Origin: Wolfiporia cocos
Taxonomy: Eukaryota; Basidiomycota; Agaricomycetes; Polyporales; Phaeolaceae
Length of the DNA: 64,000 nucleotides
Assembly: GCA_029448655.1 (NCBI GenBank)
Contig: JACCLO010000005.1
Span: forward strand, 2,480,001-2,544,000
Direction: 5' to 3'
The notes under the pieces were generated by a model. The model made no database searches. It worked only from the letters and a program-made list of their open reading frames with translations, and was not told the DNA's origin. Positions 47,069 to 58,269 of this stretch are shown in pieces. Numbering within the stretch: position 1 is the first letter of the stretch; the number at the start of each line of letters is the position of its first letter. Both the position numbers and the translations under genes were made by a program.

Positions 47069-47392
47069 ATGTCCTCGTCGTGCCAGCACCTTATCACGGC
47101 CTTAAAGGAATGCCTGCTACGCTCGGATTGCGTCGTTAAGCAGGGTCATCTGCCCTCGGAATGTCTCAAGGACCACACCAACGAGCTGCCGGAAGAATGC
47201 AAGTCATTGCGGCTTGCTACATTCGAGTGCAAGAGGGGCATGGTATGCGGTCTCATCGGTTACAGCAGGGACTGCTGGCGTGCTCACATTATGCAGCTTG
47301 ATATGAGGAAACGTTTCCGGGGCAATAATGTCGGCCTTCCGCCCAAGGCTGTCAGGACAGAGAGCGCCGCACCGACACCCGCGGAGGTTTAA
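47069..47392 (+). CDS. PET191: Cytochrome c oxidase assembly factor Pet191/COA5
   Basis: Twin-CX9C-type intermembrane-space protein needed to assemble complex IV. Exons 47069-47242 and 47297-47392; 89 residues. The start MSSSCQHLITALKECLLRSD is the family signature. It is followed by SECLKDHTNELPEECKSLRL, TFECKRGM and, after the intron, LDMRKRFRGNN. The 54-bp intron is a multiple of three and has no stop, so an unspliced reading would look like a 107-residue protein with 18 extra residues between KRGM and LDMRKR. Conservation of KRGM-LDMRKRFRGN shows it is removed. Confidence 0.93.
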   Translation: MSSSCQHLITALKECLLRSDCVVKQGHLPSECLKDHTNELPEECKSLRLATFECKRGMVCGLIGYSRDCWRAHIMQLDMRKRFRGNNVGLPPKAVRTESAAPTPAEV

Positions 47393-47619
47393 CCCGGCCA
47401 CATATGCTTTTGCAGAGACATGAATATAAAATTGTGGCAGTCCCCTAAGAGCTTGTGCGGAAGGCTATCACTGAGAGTCATGCTTAGGCCAATAATACTT
47501 TCGGTGCGCTCACAGAAATATCGCCAGTTAACGCTCGCTGAGTCGCCACAGGGGCTTTGCTAGAGGATATTAGCTGCACTCATTTATATACTCTCAGGCT
47601 AGACCGGTTTGCATTACAT

Positions 47620-48083
47620 TCAATGGAACCGTTCGACTATTACGGTAGTGAATACATAATTTCCGTCATGGCTTACAGACGCATGGATCTGTCCCACCTC
47701 TGGCAGCGGAACACTTGGTTGAAACTCGAGCCTTGGTTTGCGACCACCCGGCCCTGTCTCCATACCATGAAGTGTCAAATCCTTCCAGGTTGGACGAGAC
47801 ACGGGGTATATAGCCTTGTATGCAGCTTCCTTCACACTGAATCTAGATCACAGAGTTGCGGTTCGATTAGCGGCGAGCTATGTAGCGCTGTGAGAAAGTA
47901 ATCGCACCTCACTGCGAGAAAGCGTCTCCTAATTTCATACTCCTGTACCGGAATAGTATTCCAGACTTCCAGTTCTCGCGCGCTGAGTATCCGGCTCGCC
48001 AGTCGCTGCGCACTGCGTCTCTCGATGAGTGCGGCGAGGCGTGAGACATGGAGAACATCTACTCCTATTCCCAAAATCCCCAT
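47620..48083 (-). CDS. PPT2: AcpS-type 4'-phosphopantetheinyl transferase (mitochondrial Ppt2-like)
   Basis: Transfers the phosphopantetheine arm from CoA to acyl carrier protein, in fungi the mitochondrial type II ACP. Exons (minus): 47908-48083, 47620-47842; 132 residues. GILGIGVDVLHVSR is the AcpS N-terminal motif with the Mg-binding Asp. RILSARELEVW and the second motif FSVKEAAYKAI follow (family form (W/R)xxKEAxxKA; the aromatic is Phe here). HASVSHDGNYVFTTVIVE closes the fold. The acceptor at 47843 was chosen because it restores RFSVKEAAYK; the AG 4 bases farther on would delete a residue. The gene has no obvious presequence, as for many short AcpS proteins. Confidence 0.88.
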
Positions 48084-48355
48084 TCACGCGTACTGAGGGA
48101 GAGTGTTTTACCTAGACTCTATTCATAATGTAAGCGACGTACCCTATCACGTACGCAAATGTGGTACATATGCCGGAGGAAGCCTCTCACCTTAGCGGGA
48201 TGATTGGTGAGATCCGGATCGAGATGATCGAGACGCGATCGGCGCATTAGCGGGGGCGGAGATTTGTCCCTCCTAAAGCTTCAGTTGCTGCATTGTACGC
48301 GCTGCAACGAACATTCTCTATCCTGGTTCTTGAGCACCACAGCATCATTCAAAAA

Positions 48356-51300
48356 ATGGCTGAAGCGAGCGTAGCATATATCTCAGCTTCAACGAATCGA
48401 CATCCTTACGCTGCAGATGCCTCGGGCTCTTCGCTCATCGCATTCGGCTCTTTCAAGTTGATTGCTCTGTGGGATGCAGAGGTACGCAAGATCGCATGAT
48501 CTTCATGCTTTCAAACTTGATTACCAGCAATCGAACTCCAGGACTCTTCCGACCGAGGAGTCTATGAGACTCTCCCGGGACACGAGGGACTGGTGACCTG
48601 CGTGCGTTTCATACAAGATGATCATTTCGTCAGCGCGGATGACCAGGGTGTAGTGAAGTGCTGGAGGAACGATGGAACGCAGGCATGGTCGCACTACATG
48701 TATCTAGAGAGCTGCGCAATGACATGCTATTCCACAGTGGAAGTCAACCTGCTCTGTTAAGGCGCACGAAAAGGCGATTTCTTCCCTCGCCGCGCATGGA
48801 GATTATATCTACACTGGAGCATCTGACTCGCTAGTCAAGATATGGAGAACAGAACAGGCAGGCATGCAACAGTCGCTCATCAATATCCGGTCAAGTCTGA
48901 GTAGTTCGACTATAAGGTCTACAGGAGATACAGACGATCACTCTGAGAGGAAAATACGCTCTCTCTCTTGCTGTTACATCTCTTCCAGGGGTGCAAGGTG
49001 CGCTACATATCATATTCTCAGCGCTACTTGATCGATTCAATCTTGGCTGTAGCCACCATCCTTGCTATTGGCGGGACGGACCGGAATGTCCAGATCTGGA
49101 CTCGTTCAGAAGACCAGGTCAGTGCACTTAGATTACTGCATCTATTATGCTATCATACGAGCGATCTCACCCTCTCAGTATGTTTCCGCTGCAACACTCT
49201 CCGGGCACGAAGACTGGGTTCGCAGTCTCGCTTTCCGGCAGCCGATTGCAGAGGGCGACTGCCTCATCCTCGCATCTGGCTCGCAGGACGCTACCATACG
49301 TCTCTGGAACATCGAGCCGTACACCGCACGGCCCTCTGGCGCATCCGACAACTCCAAAAGCCACACGAGCGACGAACTACTCGACGCGTTCGAAGCGTCT
49401 CTCGGTGAGCTCGCCGACGCGGAGGAAGGCGGGCGCCAGATCTCGCTGAAGAGGCACATCCTCACCGTCAGGTCCCCCCAGTCCATGTAAACCCCCTCCA
49501 CTTTCTTTCCGCTTGCCGTTCAGCGCTCATCATCCGTTTACAGCTCGGAACAGTTCTCTATCACCTTCGATGCGCTCCTCATCGGGCACGAAGCGGGCGT
49601 AACATCCCTCGCCTGGCGCCCTGCCACGCCCGGCGCCGCCGACGCGCCACCGACGCTCCTCTCGACCTCTACTGACTCCTCTCTCATCCTCTGGTCGCCC
49701 TCGACGATCCTCACCGCTGCACCGGGCGCGGACGGCGCGACCTCAATCTGGATCAACCGCCAGCGCTTCGGCGACGTCGGTGGACAGCGCCTTGGCGGGT
49801 TCGTTGGCGGGGTGTGGGCACATGGGGGCGCAGAGGCCGCCGCGTGGGGGTGGAGCGGCGGTTGGCGGCGCTGGTGTTGCATCGGCGGTGGAAGCGGGCG
49901 CGACGAGGAGTGGTGCGAGGTCGGCGCGATCGGCGGGCACAATGCAGTCGTGAGGGGCCTCGCGTGGAGCCCGGGCGGGGAGTACTTGTTGTCTGCAGGG
50001 TCAGTGGTCACTCGAGCCACACTCCACCGCATGCTGATTCAATGTGTATCGTCAGATCGGATCAGACTACCCGCATACACGGCGAGATTCCTGTATCGGG
50101 GCCTGCCAGCGGTGCGTCAGTTTGGCATGAAATTGGACGGCCACAAGTGCACGGTTACGACTTGGTCGGCGTGTCGTCCCTCGGTCCCCTGCGCTTCGTC
50201 AGCATCGCAGATGAGAAGGTCGCGCGAGTATTCGAAGCGCCGCTCGAGTTCGTCGACGTCGTCAATAACCTGGGTATCGCACAGCTCAACGCAGACGAGG
50301 TAGGCTGGCTGACGAGATTGCCGTAAGCTTGCTGATCCAATCGTGAAGGGAGAGAGGCCTCGAGCCGCTACGGTCCCTCCTCTTGGTCTGTCTAATAAGG
50401 CTGTGAGCGAAGGTAAGTGTAACAAATCCGGCCAGATAGTGTTGCTGAACGCTTGAGCAGTCAATTCGGATGCCATGGGCCTCAATAGCTCGTATGCAAC
50501 TGCAAGGACAAAGAGACGACCATTCGAGGGTGAGCTTGCAGCCGTCACGCTATGGCCGGAGATAGAGAAAGTGTTTGGACACGGTTATGAGGTATGTACG
50601 GTCTCCATACGTTCACAATCCGTTCATCATTCGTTGACGCTGCCTTGCAGTCTATCAGTTTGGCCGTGTCGAACGACAAGAAGCTGATGGCGACAGCGTG
50701 TAAAGCAACTAGCCCAGAGCACGCGGTTGTCCGGGTCTACGACACAGAGAAATTCCAGCCAGTTGGGCAACCGCTGGCTGGCCATTCCTTGACGGTTACA
50801 CGCATAGAGTTCAGCCCAGATGATCGATTCATTCTCACCGTGTCCCGAGATCGTTCGTGGCGGTTATTTGAGAGAAACAATGAGAGTCAGTGCATGCATA
50901 CAACCTTAAGATTTACTGTATCCACTGAAACTCTCCATCTGCAAGGTGAGTATGTGCCGGTCGCAGCGGACAAGCCGCATGCCCGAATTATCTGGGATTG
51001 TGCCTGGGCACCCCAGGGCGACATCTTCGCGACTGCCTCCCGTGATAAAACTGTATGTATATCCCGCATATTCCTGCCTTCCATAATTTGCAACTCGCTC
51101 TCTAGGTGAAAGTCTGGCGGCGACCAGATGCCGACAAAGCAGACAAGTGGACAGCCATCGCAACCCTCAAAACGGCAGAAGCAGCTACCGCCGTAGCCTT
51201 TGCACCATCACATTCCCCAGAACGGTAGGGTCACCCTCGTATGCCACCTCGATATGCATCTAATAGTTTAGTAGACGGATCTTAGCGGTAGGACTTGAAT

Positions 51301-51558
51301 CCGGCGAGATAGTCATCTACTCGTCTTCTCTCGGAAGTGCATCAGAGTGGCAGCTTGACCTCACTATTGACTCCCGGTGAGTAGTACAGAGGTTGTATAG
51401 GCTCCGGCGATCACTGAAGTTGCACTAGGATCGCGCATGTGGACCAGATTCACCACTTGTCAGCCCGCCCATCCACCGATACATCTGCATTACAACTAGC
51501 AAGTTGCAGTGAAGATAATACATTGAAGATACTGACTGTCCGTACCGCAAAACCATAG
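48356..51558 (+). CDS. ELP2: Elongator complex subunit 2 (WD40)
   Basis: Double-propeller scaffold of Elongator, which modifies wobble uridines in tRNA. Exons: 48356-48481, 48542-48682, 48738-48857, 48934-48997, 49053-49117, 49179-49471, 49544-49999, 50056-50299, 50349-50412, 50461-50591, 50651-50885, 50946-51052, 51106-51224, 51275-51376, 51429-51558; 798 residues. Diagnostic blocks: GHEGLVTCVRF, ILAIGGTDRNVQIWTR, TLSGHEDWVRSLAF, GHEAGVTSLAW, LLSAGSDQTTRIHG, HGYDLVGVSSL, HSLTVTRIEFSPDDRFILTV, ARIIWDCAWAPQGDIFATAS and LQLASCSEDNTLKIL. Two introns appear to have GC donors: 48683-48737 (CAG|GCATGG) and 48858-48933 (CAG|GCAGGC; the acceptor could also be 48924). No GT donor in the right phase exists for either. 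Confidence 0.93.
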
Positions 51559-51795
51559 CAAGGTATCGCAGTACGTAGGGGAATCGGGAAGCTGTGCAGT
51601 ATACAGTGTAGACACTGGGTATAGACCCAAGAACTAGCAGTAACGAGACATTCAGGACAGATGTGGATGGTGAAGGGTATGACACAGTAACATGCGCAGT
51701 GCACATAAATAGCAGACAAACAGTATGAGTAGACGGGATAGCTGGGGCCGGAAACAGTAGTAGGGATACAGAGAAGACGGCGAACGTCAGGTTGA

Positions 51796-54700
51796 TTACA
51801 AAATGTCGCGCAGACTCGTTGGAACCTCGAGCTGTGGCGCGTCAGCGGGAGCATTACGCAAGGTTCATGGATACTTACGCATTTGATCCTGTTGTCACGG
51901 CTGATTAGCAACCCACGGTGCATATTGAAATCCTCGAGATTCTTACCTGTAGTAGCACTCTATGGAGCGCAGCATCTCGACATCGCCACCTGTAGCGGTA
52001 ACAAAGTTGATGACCACGCCGCCGCGTGCATTGGTGGTCGCAATTGCCGGTGTGACACTGCAGGCAACAGATAGTCAGCATAAGGAACGCAGGAACAAGC
52101 TCTCGGGCTACTGGATACCAACCGGCTGTAGTACTCCTCGACAGCTTTTGGCAGATCTGAAGGCCAGAATAAGCCATGGAGAGATCATCGCAGTCATGGG
52201 CACTTACCGTAGTTGATGACAAGAGCTATCTGGGAGACCTCCGGCGACTTGATCTGGACATCATACACCACCAATACCTTCGTCGTCGATTGACGCATGA
52301 TGCCCGAAGCGGGGCTCCGGAACTTATTCAAGGCGGCAAGCTTGGCGCCAGCATTCATGTCGCCGTGCTACATACCGAGCTCAGGGCCAATGCTATGAAT
52401 AGGAAAAGAGTCATGCTTACGAGAGGAACCGCCTCAATACCGTGGCTTGCCAGCTTGTACACAACTGCGTCCAAAGCCGTCATACCGCCAACGTGTATAA
52501 TGGCGTGCGGAACATCCAAATCGTCGAACAGATCAGCAAGAGCATCCAGCTTCCATTCGCGGGCTTGCGCCGTCTCCGCGCTCGACGCGCCACGGCCCGA
52601 GCCAATAATACCCAAACCACCGCTCGGCAGGGGAGCATCGGATCGACCGCCGCCGGCAGTAAACGCAAGATAGAGATAGAACTGTCGCGGGCTACGCGCG
52701 CCCTGATTGGTATCGGTGTGGGTTACGTTCCCGTCGCGGCGCACGAGTACTCGGACCGGTTCCCGCAGCTGAATTTGTGCAGCAAGATTCAAGACATCCT
52801 GCGGCACCGTGTTGGAGAACAGGGCGGTCTGACGCTCTATAGACTGCGACAAGCCGTTGTTTCCAAGCTCTATGGGGGGAGACGAGCTCAGTCCCATGGT
52901 GGAGAACCTGCGGCCCGCATTTTGGAAGGAAGGGACGAGCGATGAGCTCGAGCCGGTGTCGAATGTTGTGAACGACGACTGCGATGTCGGCCCAGGGGTG
53001 CCAGACGGTGTCCCTGTGCCAGGTGCACGGGATCGCGGTGGAGGGAAGAGCTTGATCATGCTGTGCACATACTCATGCAAATTGCGCGCAATCAACTGAT
53101 CGACTTCATCCAGGACAAGGAAGCGGACATCCACACCAGAGATGCCGTCGTTGCTCGTGAAGAGAGCATGGAGCTTCTGAGGGGTGCCACAGATAATATG
53201 CGGCATGTTCTGCTGCAGGACGCGCAACTCCTGGCTGTGGTCGCCGCTTGGAGAAGCGGCGCCCACTCCCAGTGCGGACTTGATTCCGATAGGTCCGCCA
53301 AGATCGCGAATCATGCGCTGCGCCTGGGTGGCCTGATCGACGGTCGTGGAAACCATGACCACGACGGGCCCGCGTATCGGTCCCCGGGTCGTACTGTGGC
53401 AAAGCGCGATATGAATGGCTGGAATGACGTACGCCGCGATTCTCTCTTGCGTCGGCGGCGCCTGGGCGATGATGTCGGCGCCTTTCAGAAGGAATGGAAG
53501 GGCACGCTGCTGAATCTTGTTCGGAGGGCCCACCCTGTGTGCGCGGATCAGAACTGACCGCGATCGACCATGCTCACGATCGCCACTCACCCGAATGCAT
53601 TGAGCGACCGCAGCAGCTCGGGGGCCAGAGCGAGCTGCTCCCACTTTGTGATGACCGGCCCATTGTCTCTGCTCGAGCCACCGCCAATGCCATCGGCCTA
53701 AGCAACATATAAGCACATCATAGCCAGAACCGAGCAGATCACGGCAAACGCAAAGATGGTCAAATTCACGGCAGATAATCAGACTCACCACGGCAGAGTC
53801 CCTGCGCAGCAACCCAGACACGGACCTGCGCTTGTCCCGGTATATCGAATCCTGGCGGCCGATAGGCCCCGGCGGCGAGTCGTTCGCGCGCAGGGGGAGC
53901 TCTAAGTTGCCCACGGACCAAGTCCGCATCGGGGTGTTTGGCATGCGAACGCTCGGTGGACGGTTCGGCGCGCCATGCCCCACAGGCAAGATCGGATTGG
54001 GGAGGAGCAGCTGCTGAGAGCCGAGCTGATGGGGAGCCAGCTCGCCCTGCAAGCCCGCGCCGAGCAGACCCGGGGTCGGCAGCCCTCCCGCAGTGGAGGC
54101 CTGCATCTGCTGTGTCTGCAGCGCGAGGAGCTGGCCGACGGACGTGGTGAGCGTGTTGAGGCGGTTCGAGATCTGACTGATGTCGTCGGCCGGCGCGGGC
54201 TGATTGGGGGCGATGCTCGTGCTCATGGACGCGCGCGGCCCGTTCGCGGACGAGAACAGCGTCTGCGGCGCAGCGAGCGAGGGCGTGGACGCGGACGCGA
54301 AGGGGTCCTTGAATTCTGGTGGCGTATTGAGCAGCCGGTCGATGAGCAGGTCCACCTTGCGGTGCACGTCGCCGAGGTCACGCTGGATGTCGCGCGCTGC
54401 GCGCTCGGAGCGTGCGAGGCGCTCGACGAGGTCATGTATGAACGGCGACGCGCGCAGCTGCGCCTCGAAGCTCGCGGGCAGCTCTGCGCTCGACGTAAAG
54501 TGGCTGCCCGAGTCGAGCGACGACGCCGGCGAGGACGACACAAACGGACCGTGGGTAATGAAAGACGACCTCGAGTTGTTGGTATCCAGGATGACGGGTG
54601 GCGTGTTGAGGCGCGACCTCGAGCCGCCGCGCTCGAGCATGTAGCTATAGTAAGACGCGCTGCCCGTGGGTGGCAGCGCCCCGTTGGATGGGATCGGACC

Positions 54701-55099
54701 GGGGGTGTCCTCCCCGTCTAGCGCAGGGTCAGTATCGTCCGACATCGCCCTCGCGAGCGGCCGGTCGATTCCGTTAGCAGCGGGCTGCAGCCTGTCCGCG
54801 TCGCGCTGGCTGCCGGCGGGGGAGCCCCGCGCGCCGTCGCGCGTCGGCGTGAACTGGACGCCGGGCTCCCGCACGCGGGCGCGGTCGTCGAGCATCGGGC
54901 TGGGCGACGAGCGCACGGAGCGGTACTCGGACGGGGAGACGGAGAGGGTCGAGGACGTGCTGTACTGCTGCTCCCTGCTCGTGGGCAGCCGGTATCCGAG
55001 ACTGGAACCCCTCCCGTCCTCCTCGCTGGCGCGCAGCCCCCCGGGGAAGAAGGGCGTCGAGGCGGGGTTCAGCGCTGGGCTCCGTGCGAGCGGGTCCAT
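51796..55099 (-). CDS. eIF4A-fold pseudohelicase with long N-terminal extension
   Basis: Exons (minus): 53789-55099, 53591-53697, 52421-53534, 52208-52367, 52123-52156, 51948-52057 (51947 by phase), 51879-51900, 51796-51831; 964 residues. Residues 1-437 are Ser/Pro-rich with one probable coiled coil (SFEAQLRASPFIHDLVERLA region). From about residue 455 the DEAD-box layout is clear: Q-motif region (LLRSLNAFGVGPPNKIQQRA), GTPQKLHALF, then HGDMNAGAKLAALNKFRSP, VINYDLP, and a DIL C-terminus. The catalytic motifs are gone. Motif I reads AQAPPTQERI in place of AQxxSGTGKT; motif II is DEVD (about 615-618); SAT is SNT (about 713); motif V lacks ARGID; motif VI lacks HRIGRxGR. A 75-residue insert follows DEVD. 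ATP binding is unlikely. Two stop-free introns total 147 bp, so the minus strand is open from 55099 to 52355 without splicing. Confidence 0.85.
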
Positions 55100-55614
55100 C
55101 GCGGCGAACGGTGGGCGTGCGGGTCGCAACGATCAAGACAACGGCGATGCTGTCGGATTGCATGAGCACCGCACAGGCCGGTCGCGATAGAACAAAGACA
55201 GACCTCTTACGCGGCGCGAGAGCAGCTACCAGGCCGGTGCCATGCAGAGGAGGGGGAGACGTGGCGGAAGGGATCAGCCGGGAGATGGAGGTGGTCGACT
55301 CGACCAAAGTCGCCAGCTGTTTGTTGCATCTCGCGACCGCTTGTTCTGATTAGCGATGAAGTGGCTTACACAGCAATCATAACACTTTCAATAACCGCTG
55401 GAAATTCCTCGTCTCGTTCGTCCCGCCACACAACCCATCAGAGGTGCATTCAGTCGTAGGCGATACATCAGTATAGTACAACAACAGGACAAGATACTCT
55501 AGACAATAGATGCACAGTACAGACGTCGTGAATGTCATGAAATCAAACAGGGTCGGGATATCACTACAGCGGGGAATATGTGCAGCAGAGCAGAGTCACC
55601 ACCACAGCAAGACA
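55100..55614. other. Intergenic, 515 bp
   Basis: Promoter and leader of the leftward pseudohelicase gene plus the 3' flank of the RRM gene. Nothing else recognised. Confidence 0.45.
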
Positions 55615-56812
55615 TTACGTGAGCGTAAGAGGAAAGGACACACCCAATGCTGTCGTTCGTGCCAGATGTCGCGGTTGCGCATGGGCCGTGGCGGGAGGCG
55701 AGTCAGAGATCACGATCGGACTCTGATATCGACGACCAGACGGCCCTGCTCGTGGCGCATCTGCGTGGTGTGCGACTGCTCGCGATGGTCCCGCTGGGGA
55801 GGGAGCAAAACGAGATGATGGCCCTGCCTGCGCGCGAGATGGCCCTGGTCGGGATGGCCCCGCCTGCTGCGTGGCGGGGTTATAATGCGTCTTGTCAACA
55901 GTTATCCGCCTGTCCACGCCATCGTCAGAGCCATAGCCAGACACAGAACCATGTACACACTTCAAATCTACAAACGCTCGCTTCACGTCGAACGGCTGAT
56001 GCAGGTTGACCGCCGGCTTCTTCTTGGGCGGGTCGCCGACGCCTTTGATCTCAGGCAGATCGGCCGCATTCAGCGATACCTGGGCATGCAGATCTCTTCA
56101 AATCAACTTGCATTCAGCGGGAAATGGGGGGACCGACCACAATTTTCCGCTCGCGGATCGTGGCACCGTCGAATTTGAGCGCACGCGCTGCAGCCTGCGC
56201 ATCGCGGAATTCCACCGACGCATACAGCCTATCTGCAGTGCCATTCGCGTGCGCTGGGACCCTCGCGTCCGGTGACCCGCCTGCCGTGCGGATCGTGACG
56301 CGATAAAGCTGGCCACACCGTCTGAAATGCTGTTCCAGCACTTCCCTCGAGATACTCCGATCCAGCTAGAGGCCAGGCGGTAAGCTCGTGTACCGCGCAT
56401 GTTTCGGTATCGAGAAGCAGACACTCACGTTGCCGACGAACACGAACGAGTAGTTTGCCGTCCTCTTCCCGTCGGAGGCGGACCTAACGCGCTCCTGTTT
56501 CCTGGCCATTCGCACCCGCTCCCTCTGTTTGAGAGTGGCCCCTACCTTGCCCTTGTCCCTCATCTTCCCCTTTCCCTTGTCCTTGATCTTGCCCGTCCTG
56601 ATTTTATCGGGCGGGCGGGTGAGGTCTATTATCTGGCAGGAGGAGGAGGGGCCGGCCATGTCGGGGGCCGGCCAGTCCTGGCTGATGGTCATGCTGGCCA
56701 GACGCTGCGCGCGGTGAGCATTGCGCGAGGGGGGACGGGCGGCGGGACTCACGATGGGTATGTTGTCGTATGTCTCGGAGTCTGACGAATCGGGGCACCT
56801 GTAGCGGCCCAT
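55615..56812 (-). CDS. RRM-domain RNA-binding protein
   Basis: Exons (minus): 56753-56812, 56429-56704, 56138-56365, 55615-56079; 342 residues. A disordered basic N-terminus (KIKDKGKGKMRDKGK) precedes one RNA recognition motif: RNP2 YSFVFVGNLD, SREVLEQHFRRCGQLYRVTI, then RNP1-like ADRLYASVEFRDAQAA and KFDGATIRERKIVV. After the RRM comes NAADLPEIKGVGDPPKKKPA and a Pro/Ser/Gly-rich tail with repeated AGPSR units. Domain organisation resembles poly(A)-binding PABPN1-type or Rbp-type single-RRM proteins, but no orthologue can be named. The first intron (48 bp, 56705-56752) is stop-free and a multiple of three; its GTGAGT donor argues it is real. The intron at 56080-56137 uses GTCGGT. Confidence 0.8.
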
Positions 56813-57130
56813 TGTGTTCGCGGGGCGCGCGGATCGTGGCGAGCGGGGGCGGTGCGGGGAGGGCGTCGAGGAAAAAAAGCCAGAGCGGGGCGGCGGGGGA
56901 AGGGTCGGGAGGGGGATCCGCGGGGAGGGCGTGTTATATAAGATGGATTGCCTCTGTTGGGTGCCCTGCTAGTAGTGGCTTGACGTGCACTATTCTATAT
57001 CAGCGGATGTGAGCGAGAAGCCCTCCTCCGGCTATCGGCACGTGGCCCGACGCCTGACGACGAAACCGGGCGCTCCACAGGCGGAGATCGCGTCTATCGT
57101 CCGTTGCCACAGGCCACAATCACTCTTCCT
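56813..57130. promoter_or_regulatory. 318-bp divergent promoter between the RRM and FMC1 genes
   Basis: Very GC-rich near the RRM start, with one TTATATAA element at about 56933-56941, roughly 125 bp from the RRM start and 190 bp from FMC1. Being nearly palindromic it could serve either side. Confidence 0.4.
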
Positions 57131-57535
57131 ATGGCGGACCGCCGGCATCTCTACCGCGCCCTCCTCCGCGAGTCTGTCCGCGCGGTGAGTCCGCCCCCGC
57201 CGCCCGCTGCCCCCGCTCATGCGCAGCAGTCCATCGCCCCGCGCGCGACGCGGCCGCACACACTCGCGGCCGGTTTCCGCGCCCTCTTCGCGCAGGATGC
57301 CGCGGAGCACTTCGACCACGACGTCCAGAACGCCGTGACGTTCATGCGCTCCCAGCGCACGCACAAGGTACGTAATCAGAACACCCTACCCGAGCGGCCC
57401 TGACACGCATGCCAGGAGCTCCTCGACCGGTACAACCCCCTGCACGATCTCACAACCGAGGAGCGGATCAGGGCGACCGCACGCCGAGTCGGGCTCAACA
57501 TGCCCATCGCACCGGACGGTGAGGGCGAGAAGTAA
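57131..57535 (+). CDS. FMC1: Fmc1-like LYR-motif mitochondrial ATP synthase assembly factor
   Basis: LYR-family protein; yeast Fmc1 stabilises assembly factor Atp12 for F1-ATPase. Exons 57131-57184, 57227-57367, 57416-57535; 104 residues. It starts MADRRHLYRALLRESVRA with the LYR motif at residues 7-9, continues QSIAPRATRPHTLAAGFRAL, then FDHDVQNAVTFMRSQRTHK, ELLDRYNPLHDLTTEERIRA and VGLNMP. The first intron (57185-57226) is only 42 bp, stop-free and a multiple of three. It is inferred because the donor is GTGAGT and because removing its Pro/Ala run restores the normal RE-x-x-R-A-x-S-x-APR spacing. If retained, the protein has 14 extra residues. Confidence 0.82.
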
Positions 57536-57701
57536 GATGCAGAGCGGTCACTCGCGCCATTGTTCCTCGCGTACGGTGGGAGAGGCAGCAAAATACCATT
57601 GTCCCTCGGCGTACACCGTCGGACATATCTCACGCGTGTGTTATGAGGCGGTTGGCGGCCAGACGACTGATGGAATGCATTTCCATGATCGTACAAGAGA
57701 T

Positions 57702-58269
57702 CTACAATGCAGCGTGACGTGGTGACTGAAAATAAGGTCTTTTTTGACATCTTGGGTATGGCCAGAGCAAAAGCGACCCAGGTTCGCTCACTCCTGTGGC
57801 GCCTCCCTGTGTTGGCCGACATGTCAGTACCGGCTCGGCGTGAACGAGGAGAGATAGACTTATAATATACATCACGTTGTTACACCTGCGTGCCAGGCAT
57901 TAGCGAAATGAACGGCATGAGGGCAGCAGGACACACCGGATGAACACCTCGCCAAGCGCACCGTTCGACTTGCCATCCTGGAACTCCTCCGTGTTGGCGA
58001 GCTGCGGCACACATGAGCGACGCCCGAGGGCACAGCGCAAGGGAACACGCACCTGGATGTTCATGTACCCGTCCGTGCTCACGAGGAAGCCCTTGTACTC
58101 GAGCCCCCACTTCAGGCGCACATACACCGGCTTGCCCGTCAGCTCCTGGATGAACGGCTTCGGGTTGACTGGGTTGACCTACAATGCGCATTTGCGCCCC
58201 ACAGACACAGCGCAAGCGTCAGCACACCCGAGCCAGAGACAGCATTTTCGGCGCACGCACCGCGGACAT
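57702..58269 (-). CDS. SMX3: Small nuclear ribonucleoprotein SmF
   Basis: Core Sm-ring subunit of spliceosomal snRNPs. Exons (minus): 58261-58269, 58053-58178, 57937-58001, then 57702-57885. After the 9-bp first exon (ATGTCCGCG) the protein reads [60 protein letters not shown] and [11 protein letters not shown], a near-perfect SmF through the Sm2 motif. Most SmF proteins stop within about ten residues of CNNVLYI. Here the frame runs on for about 54 codons to a TAG at 57702-57704, so either the tail is really extended or another intron (for example from the GTACTG after codon HAEP) shortens it. The C-terminus is therefore uncertain. Confidence 0.85.
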
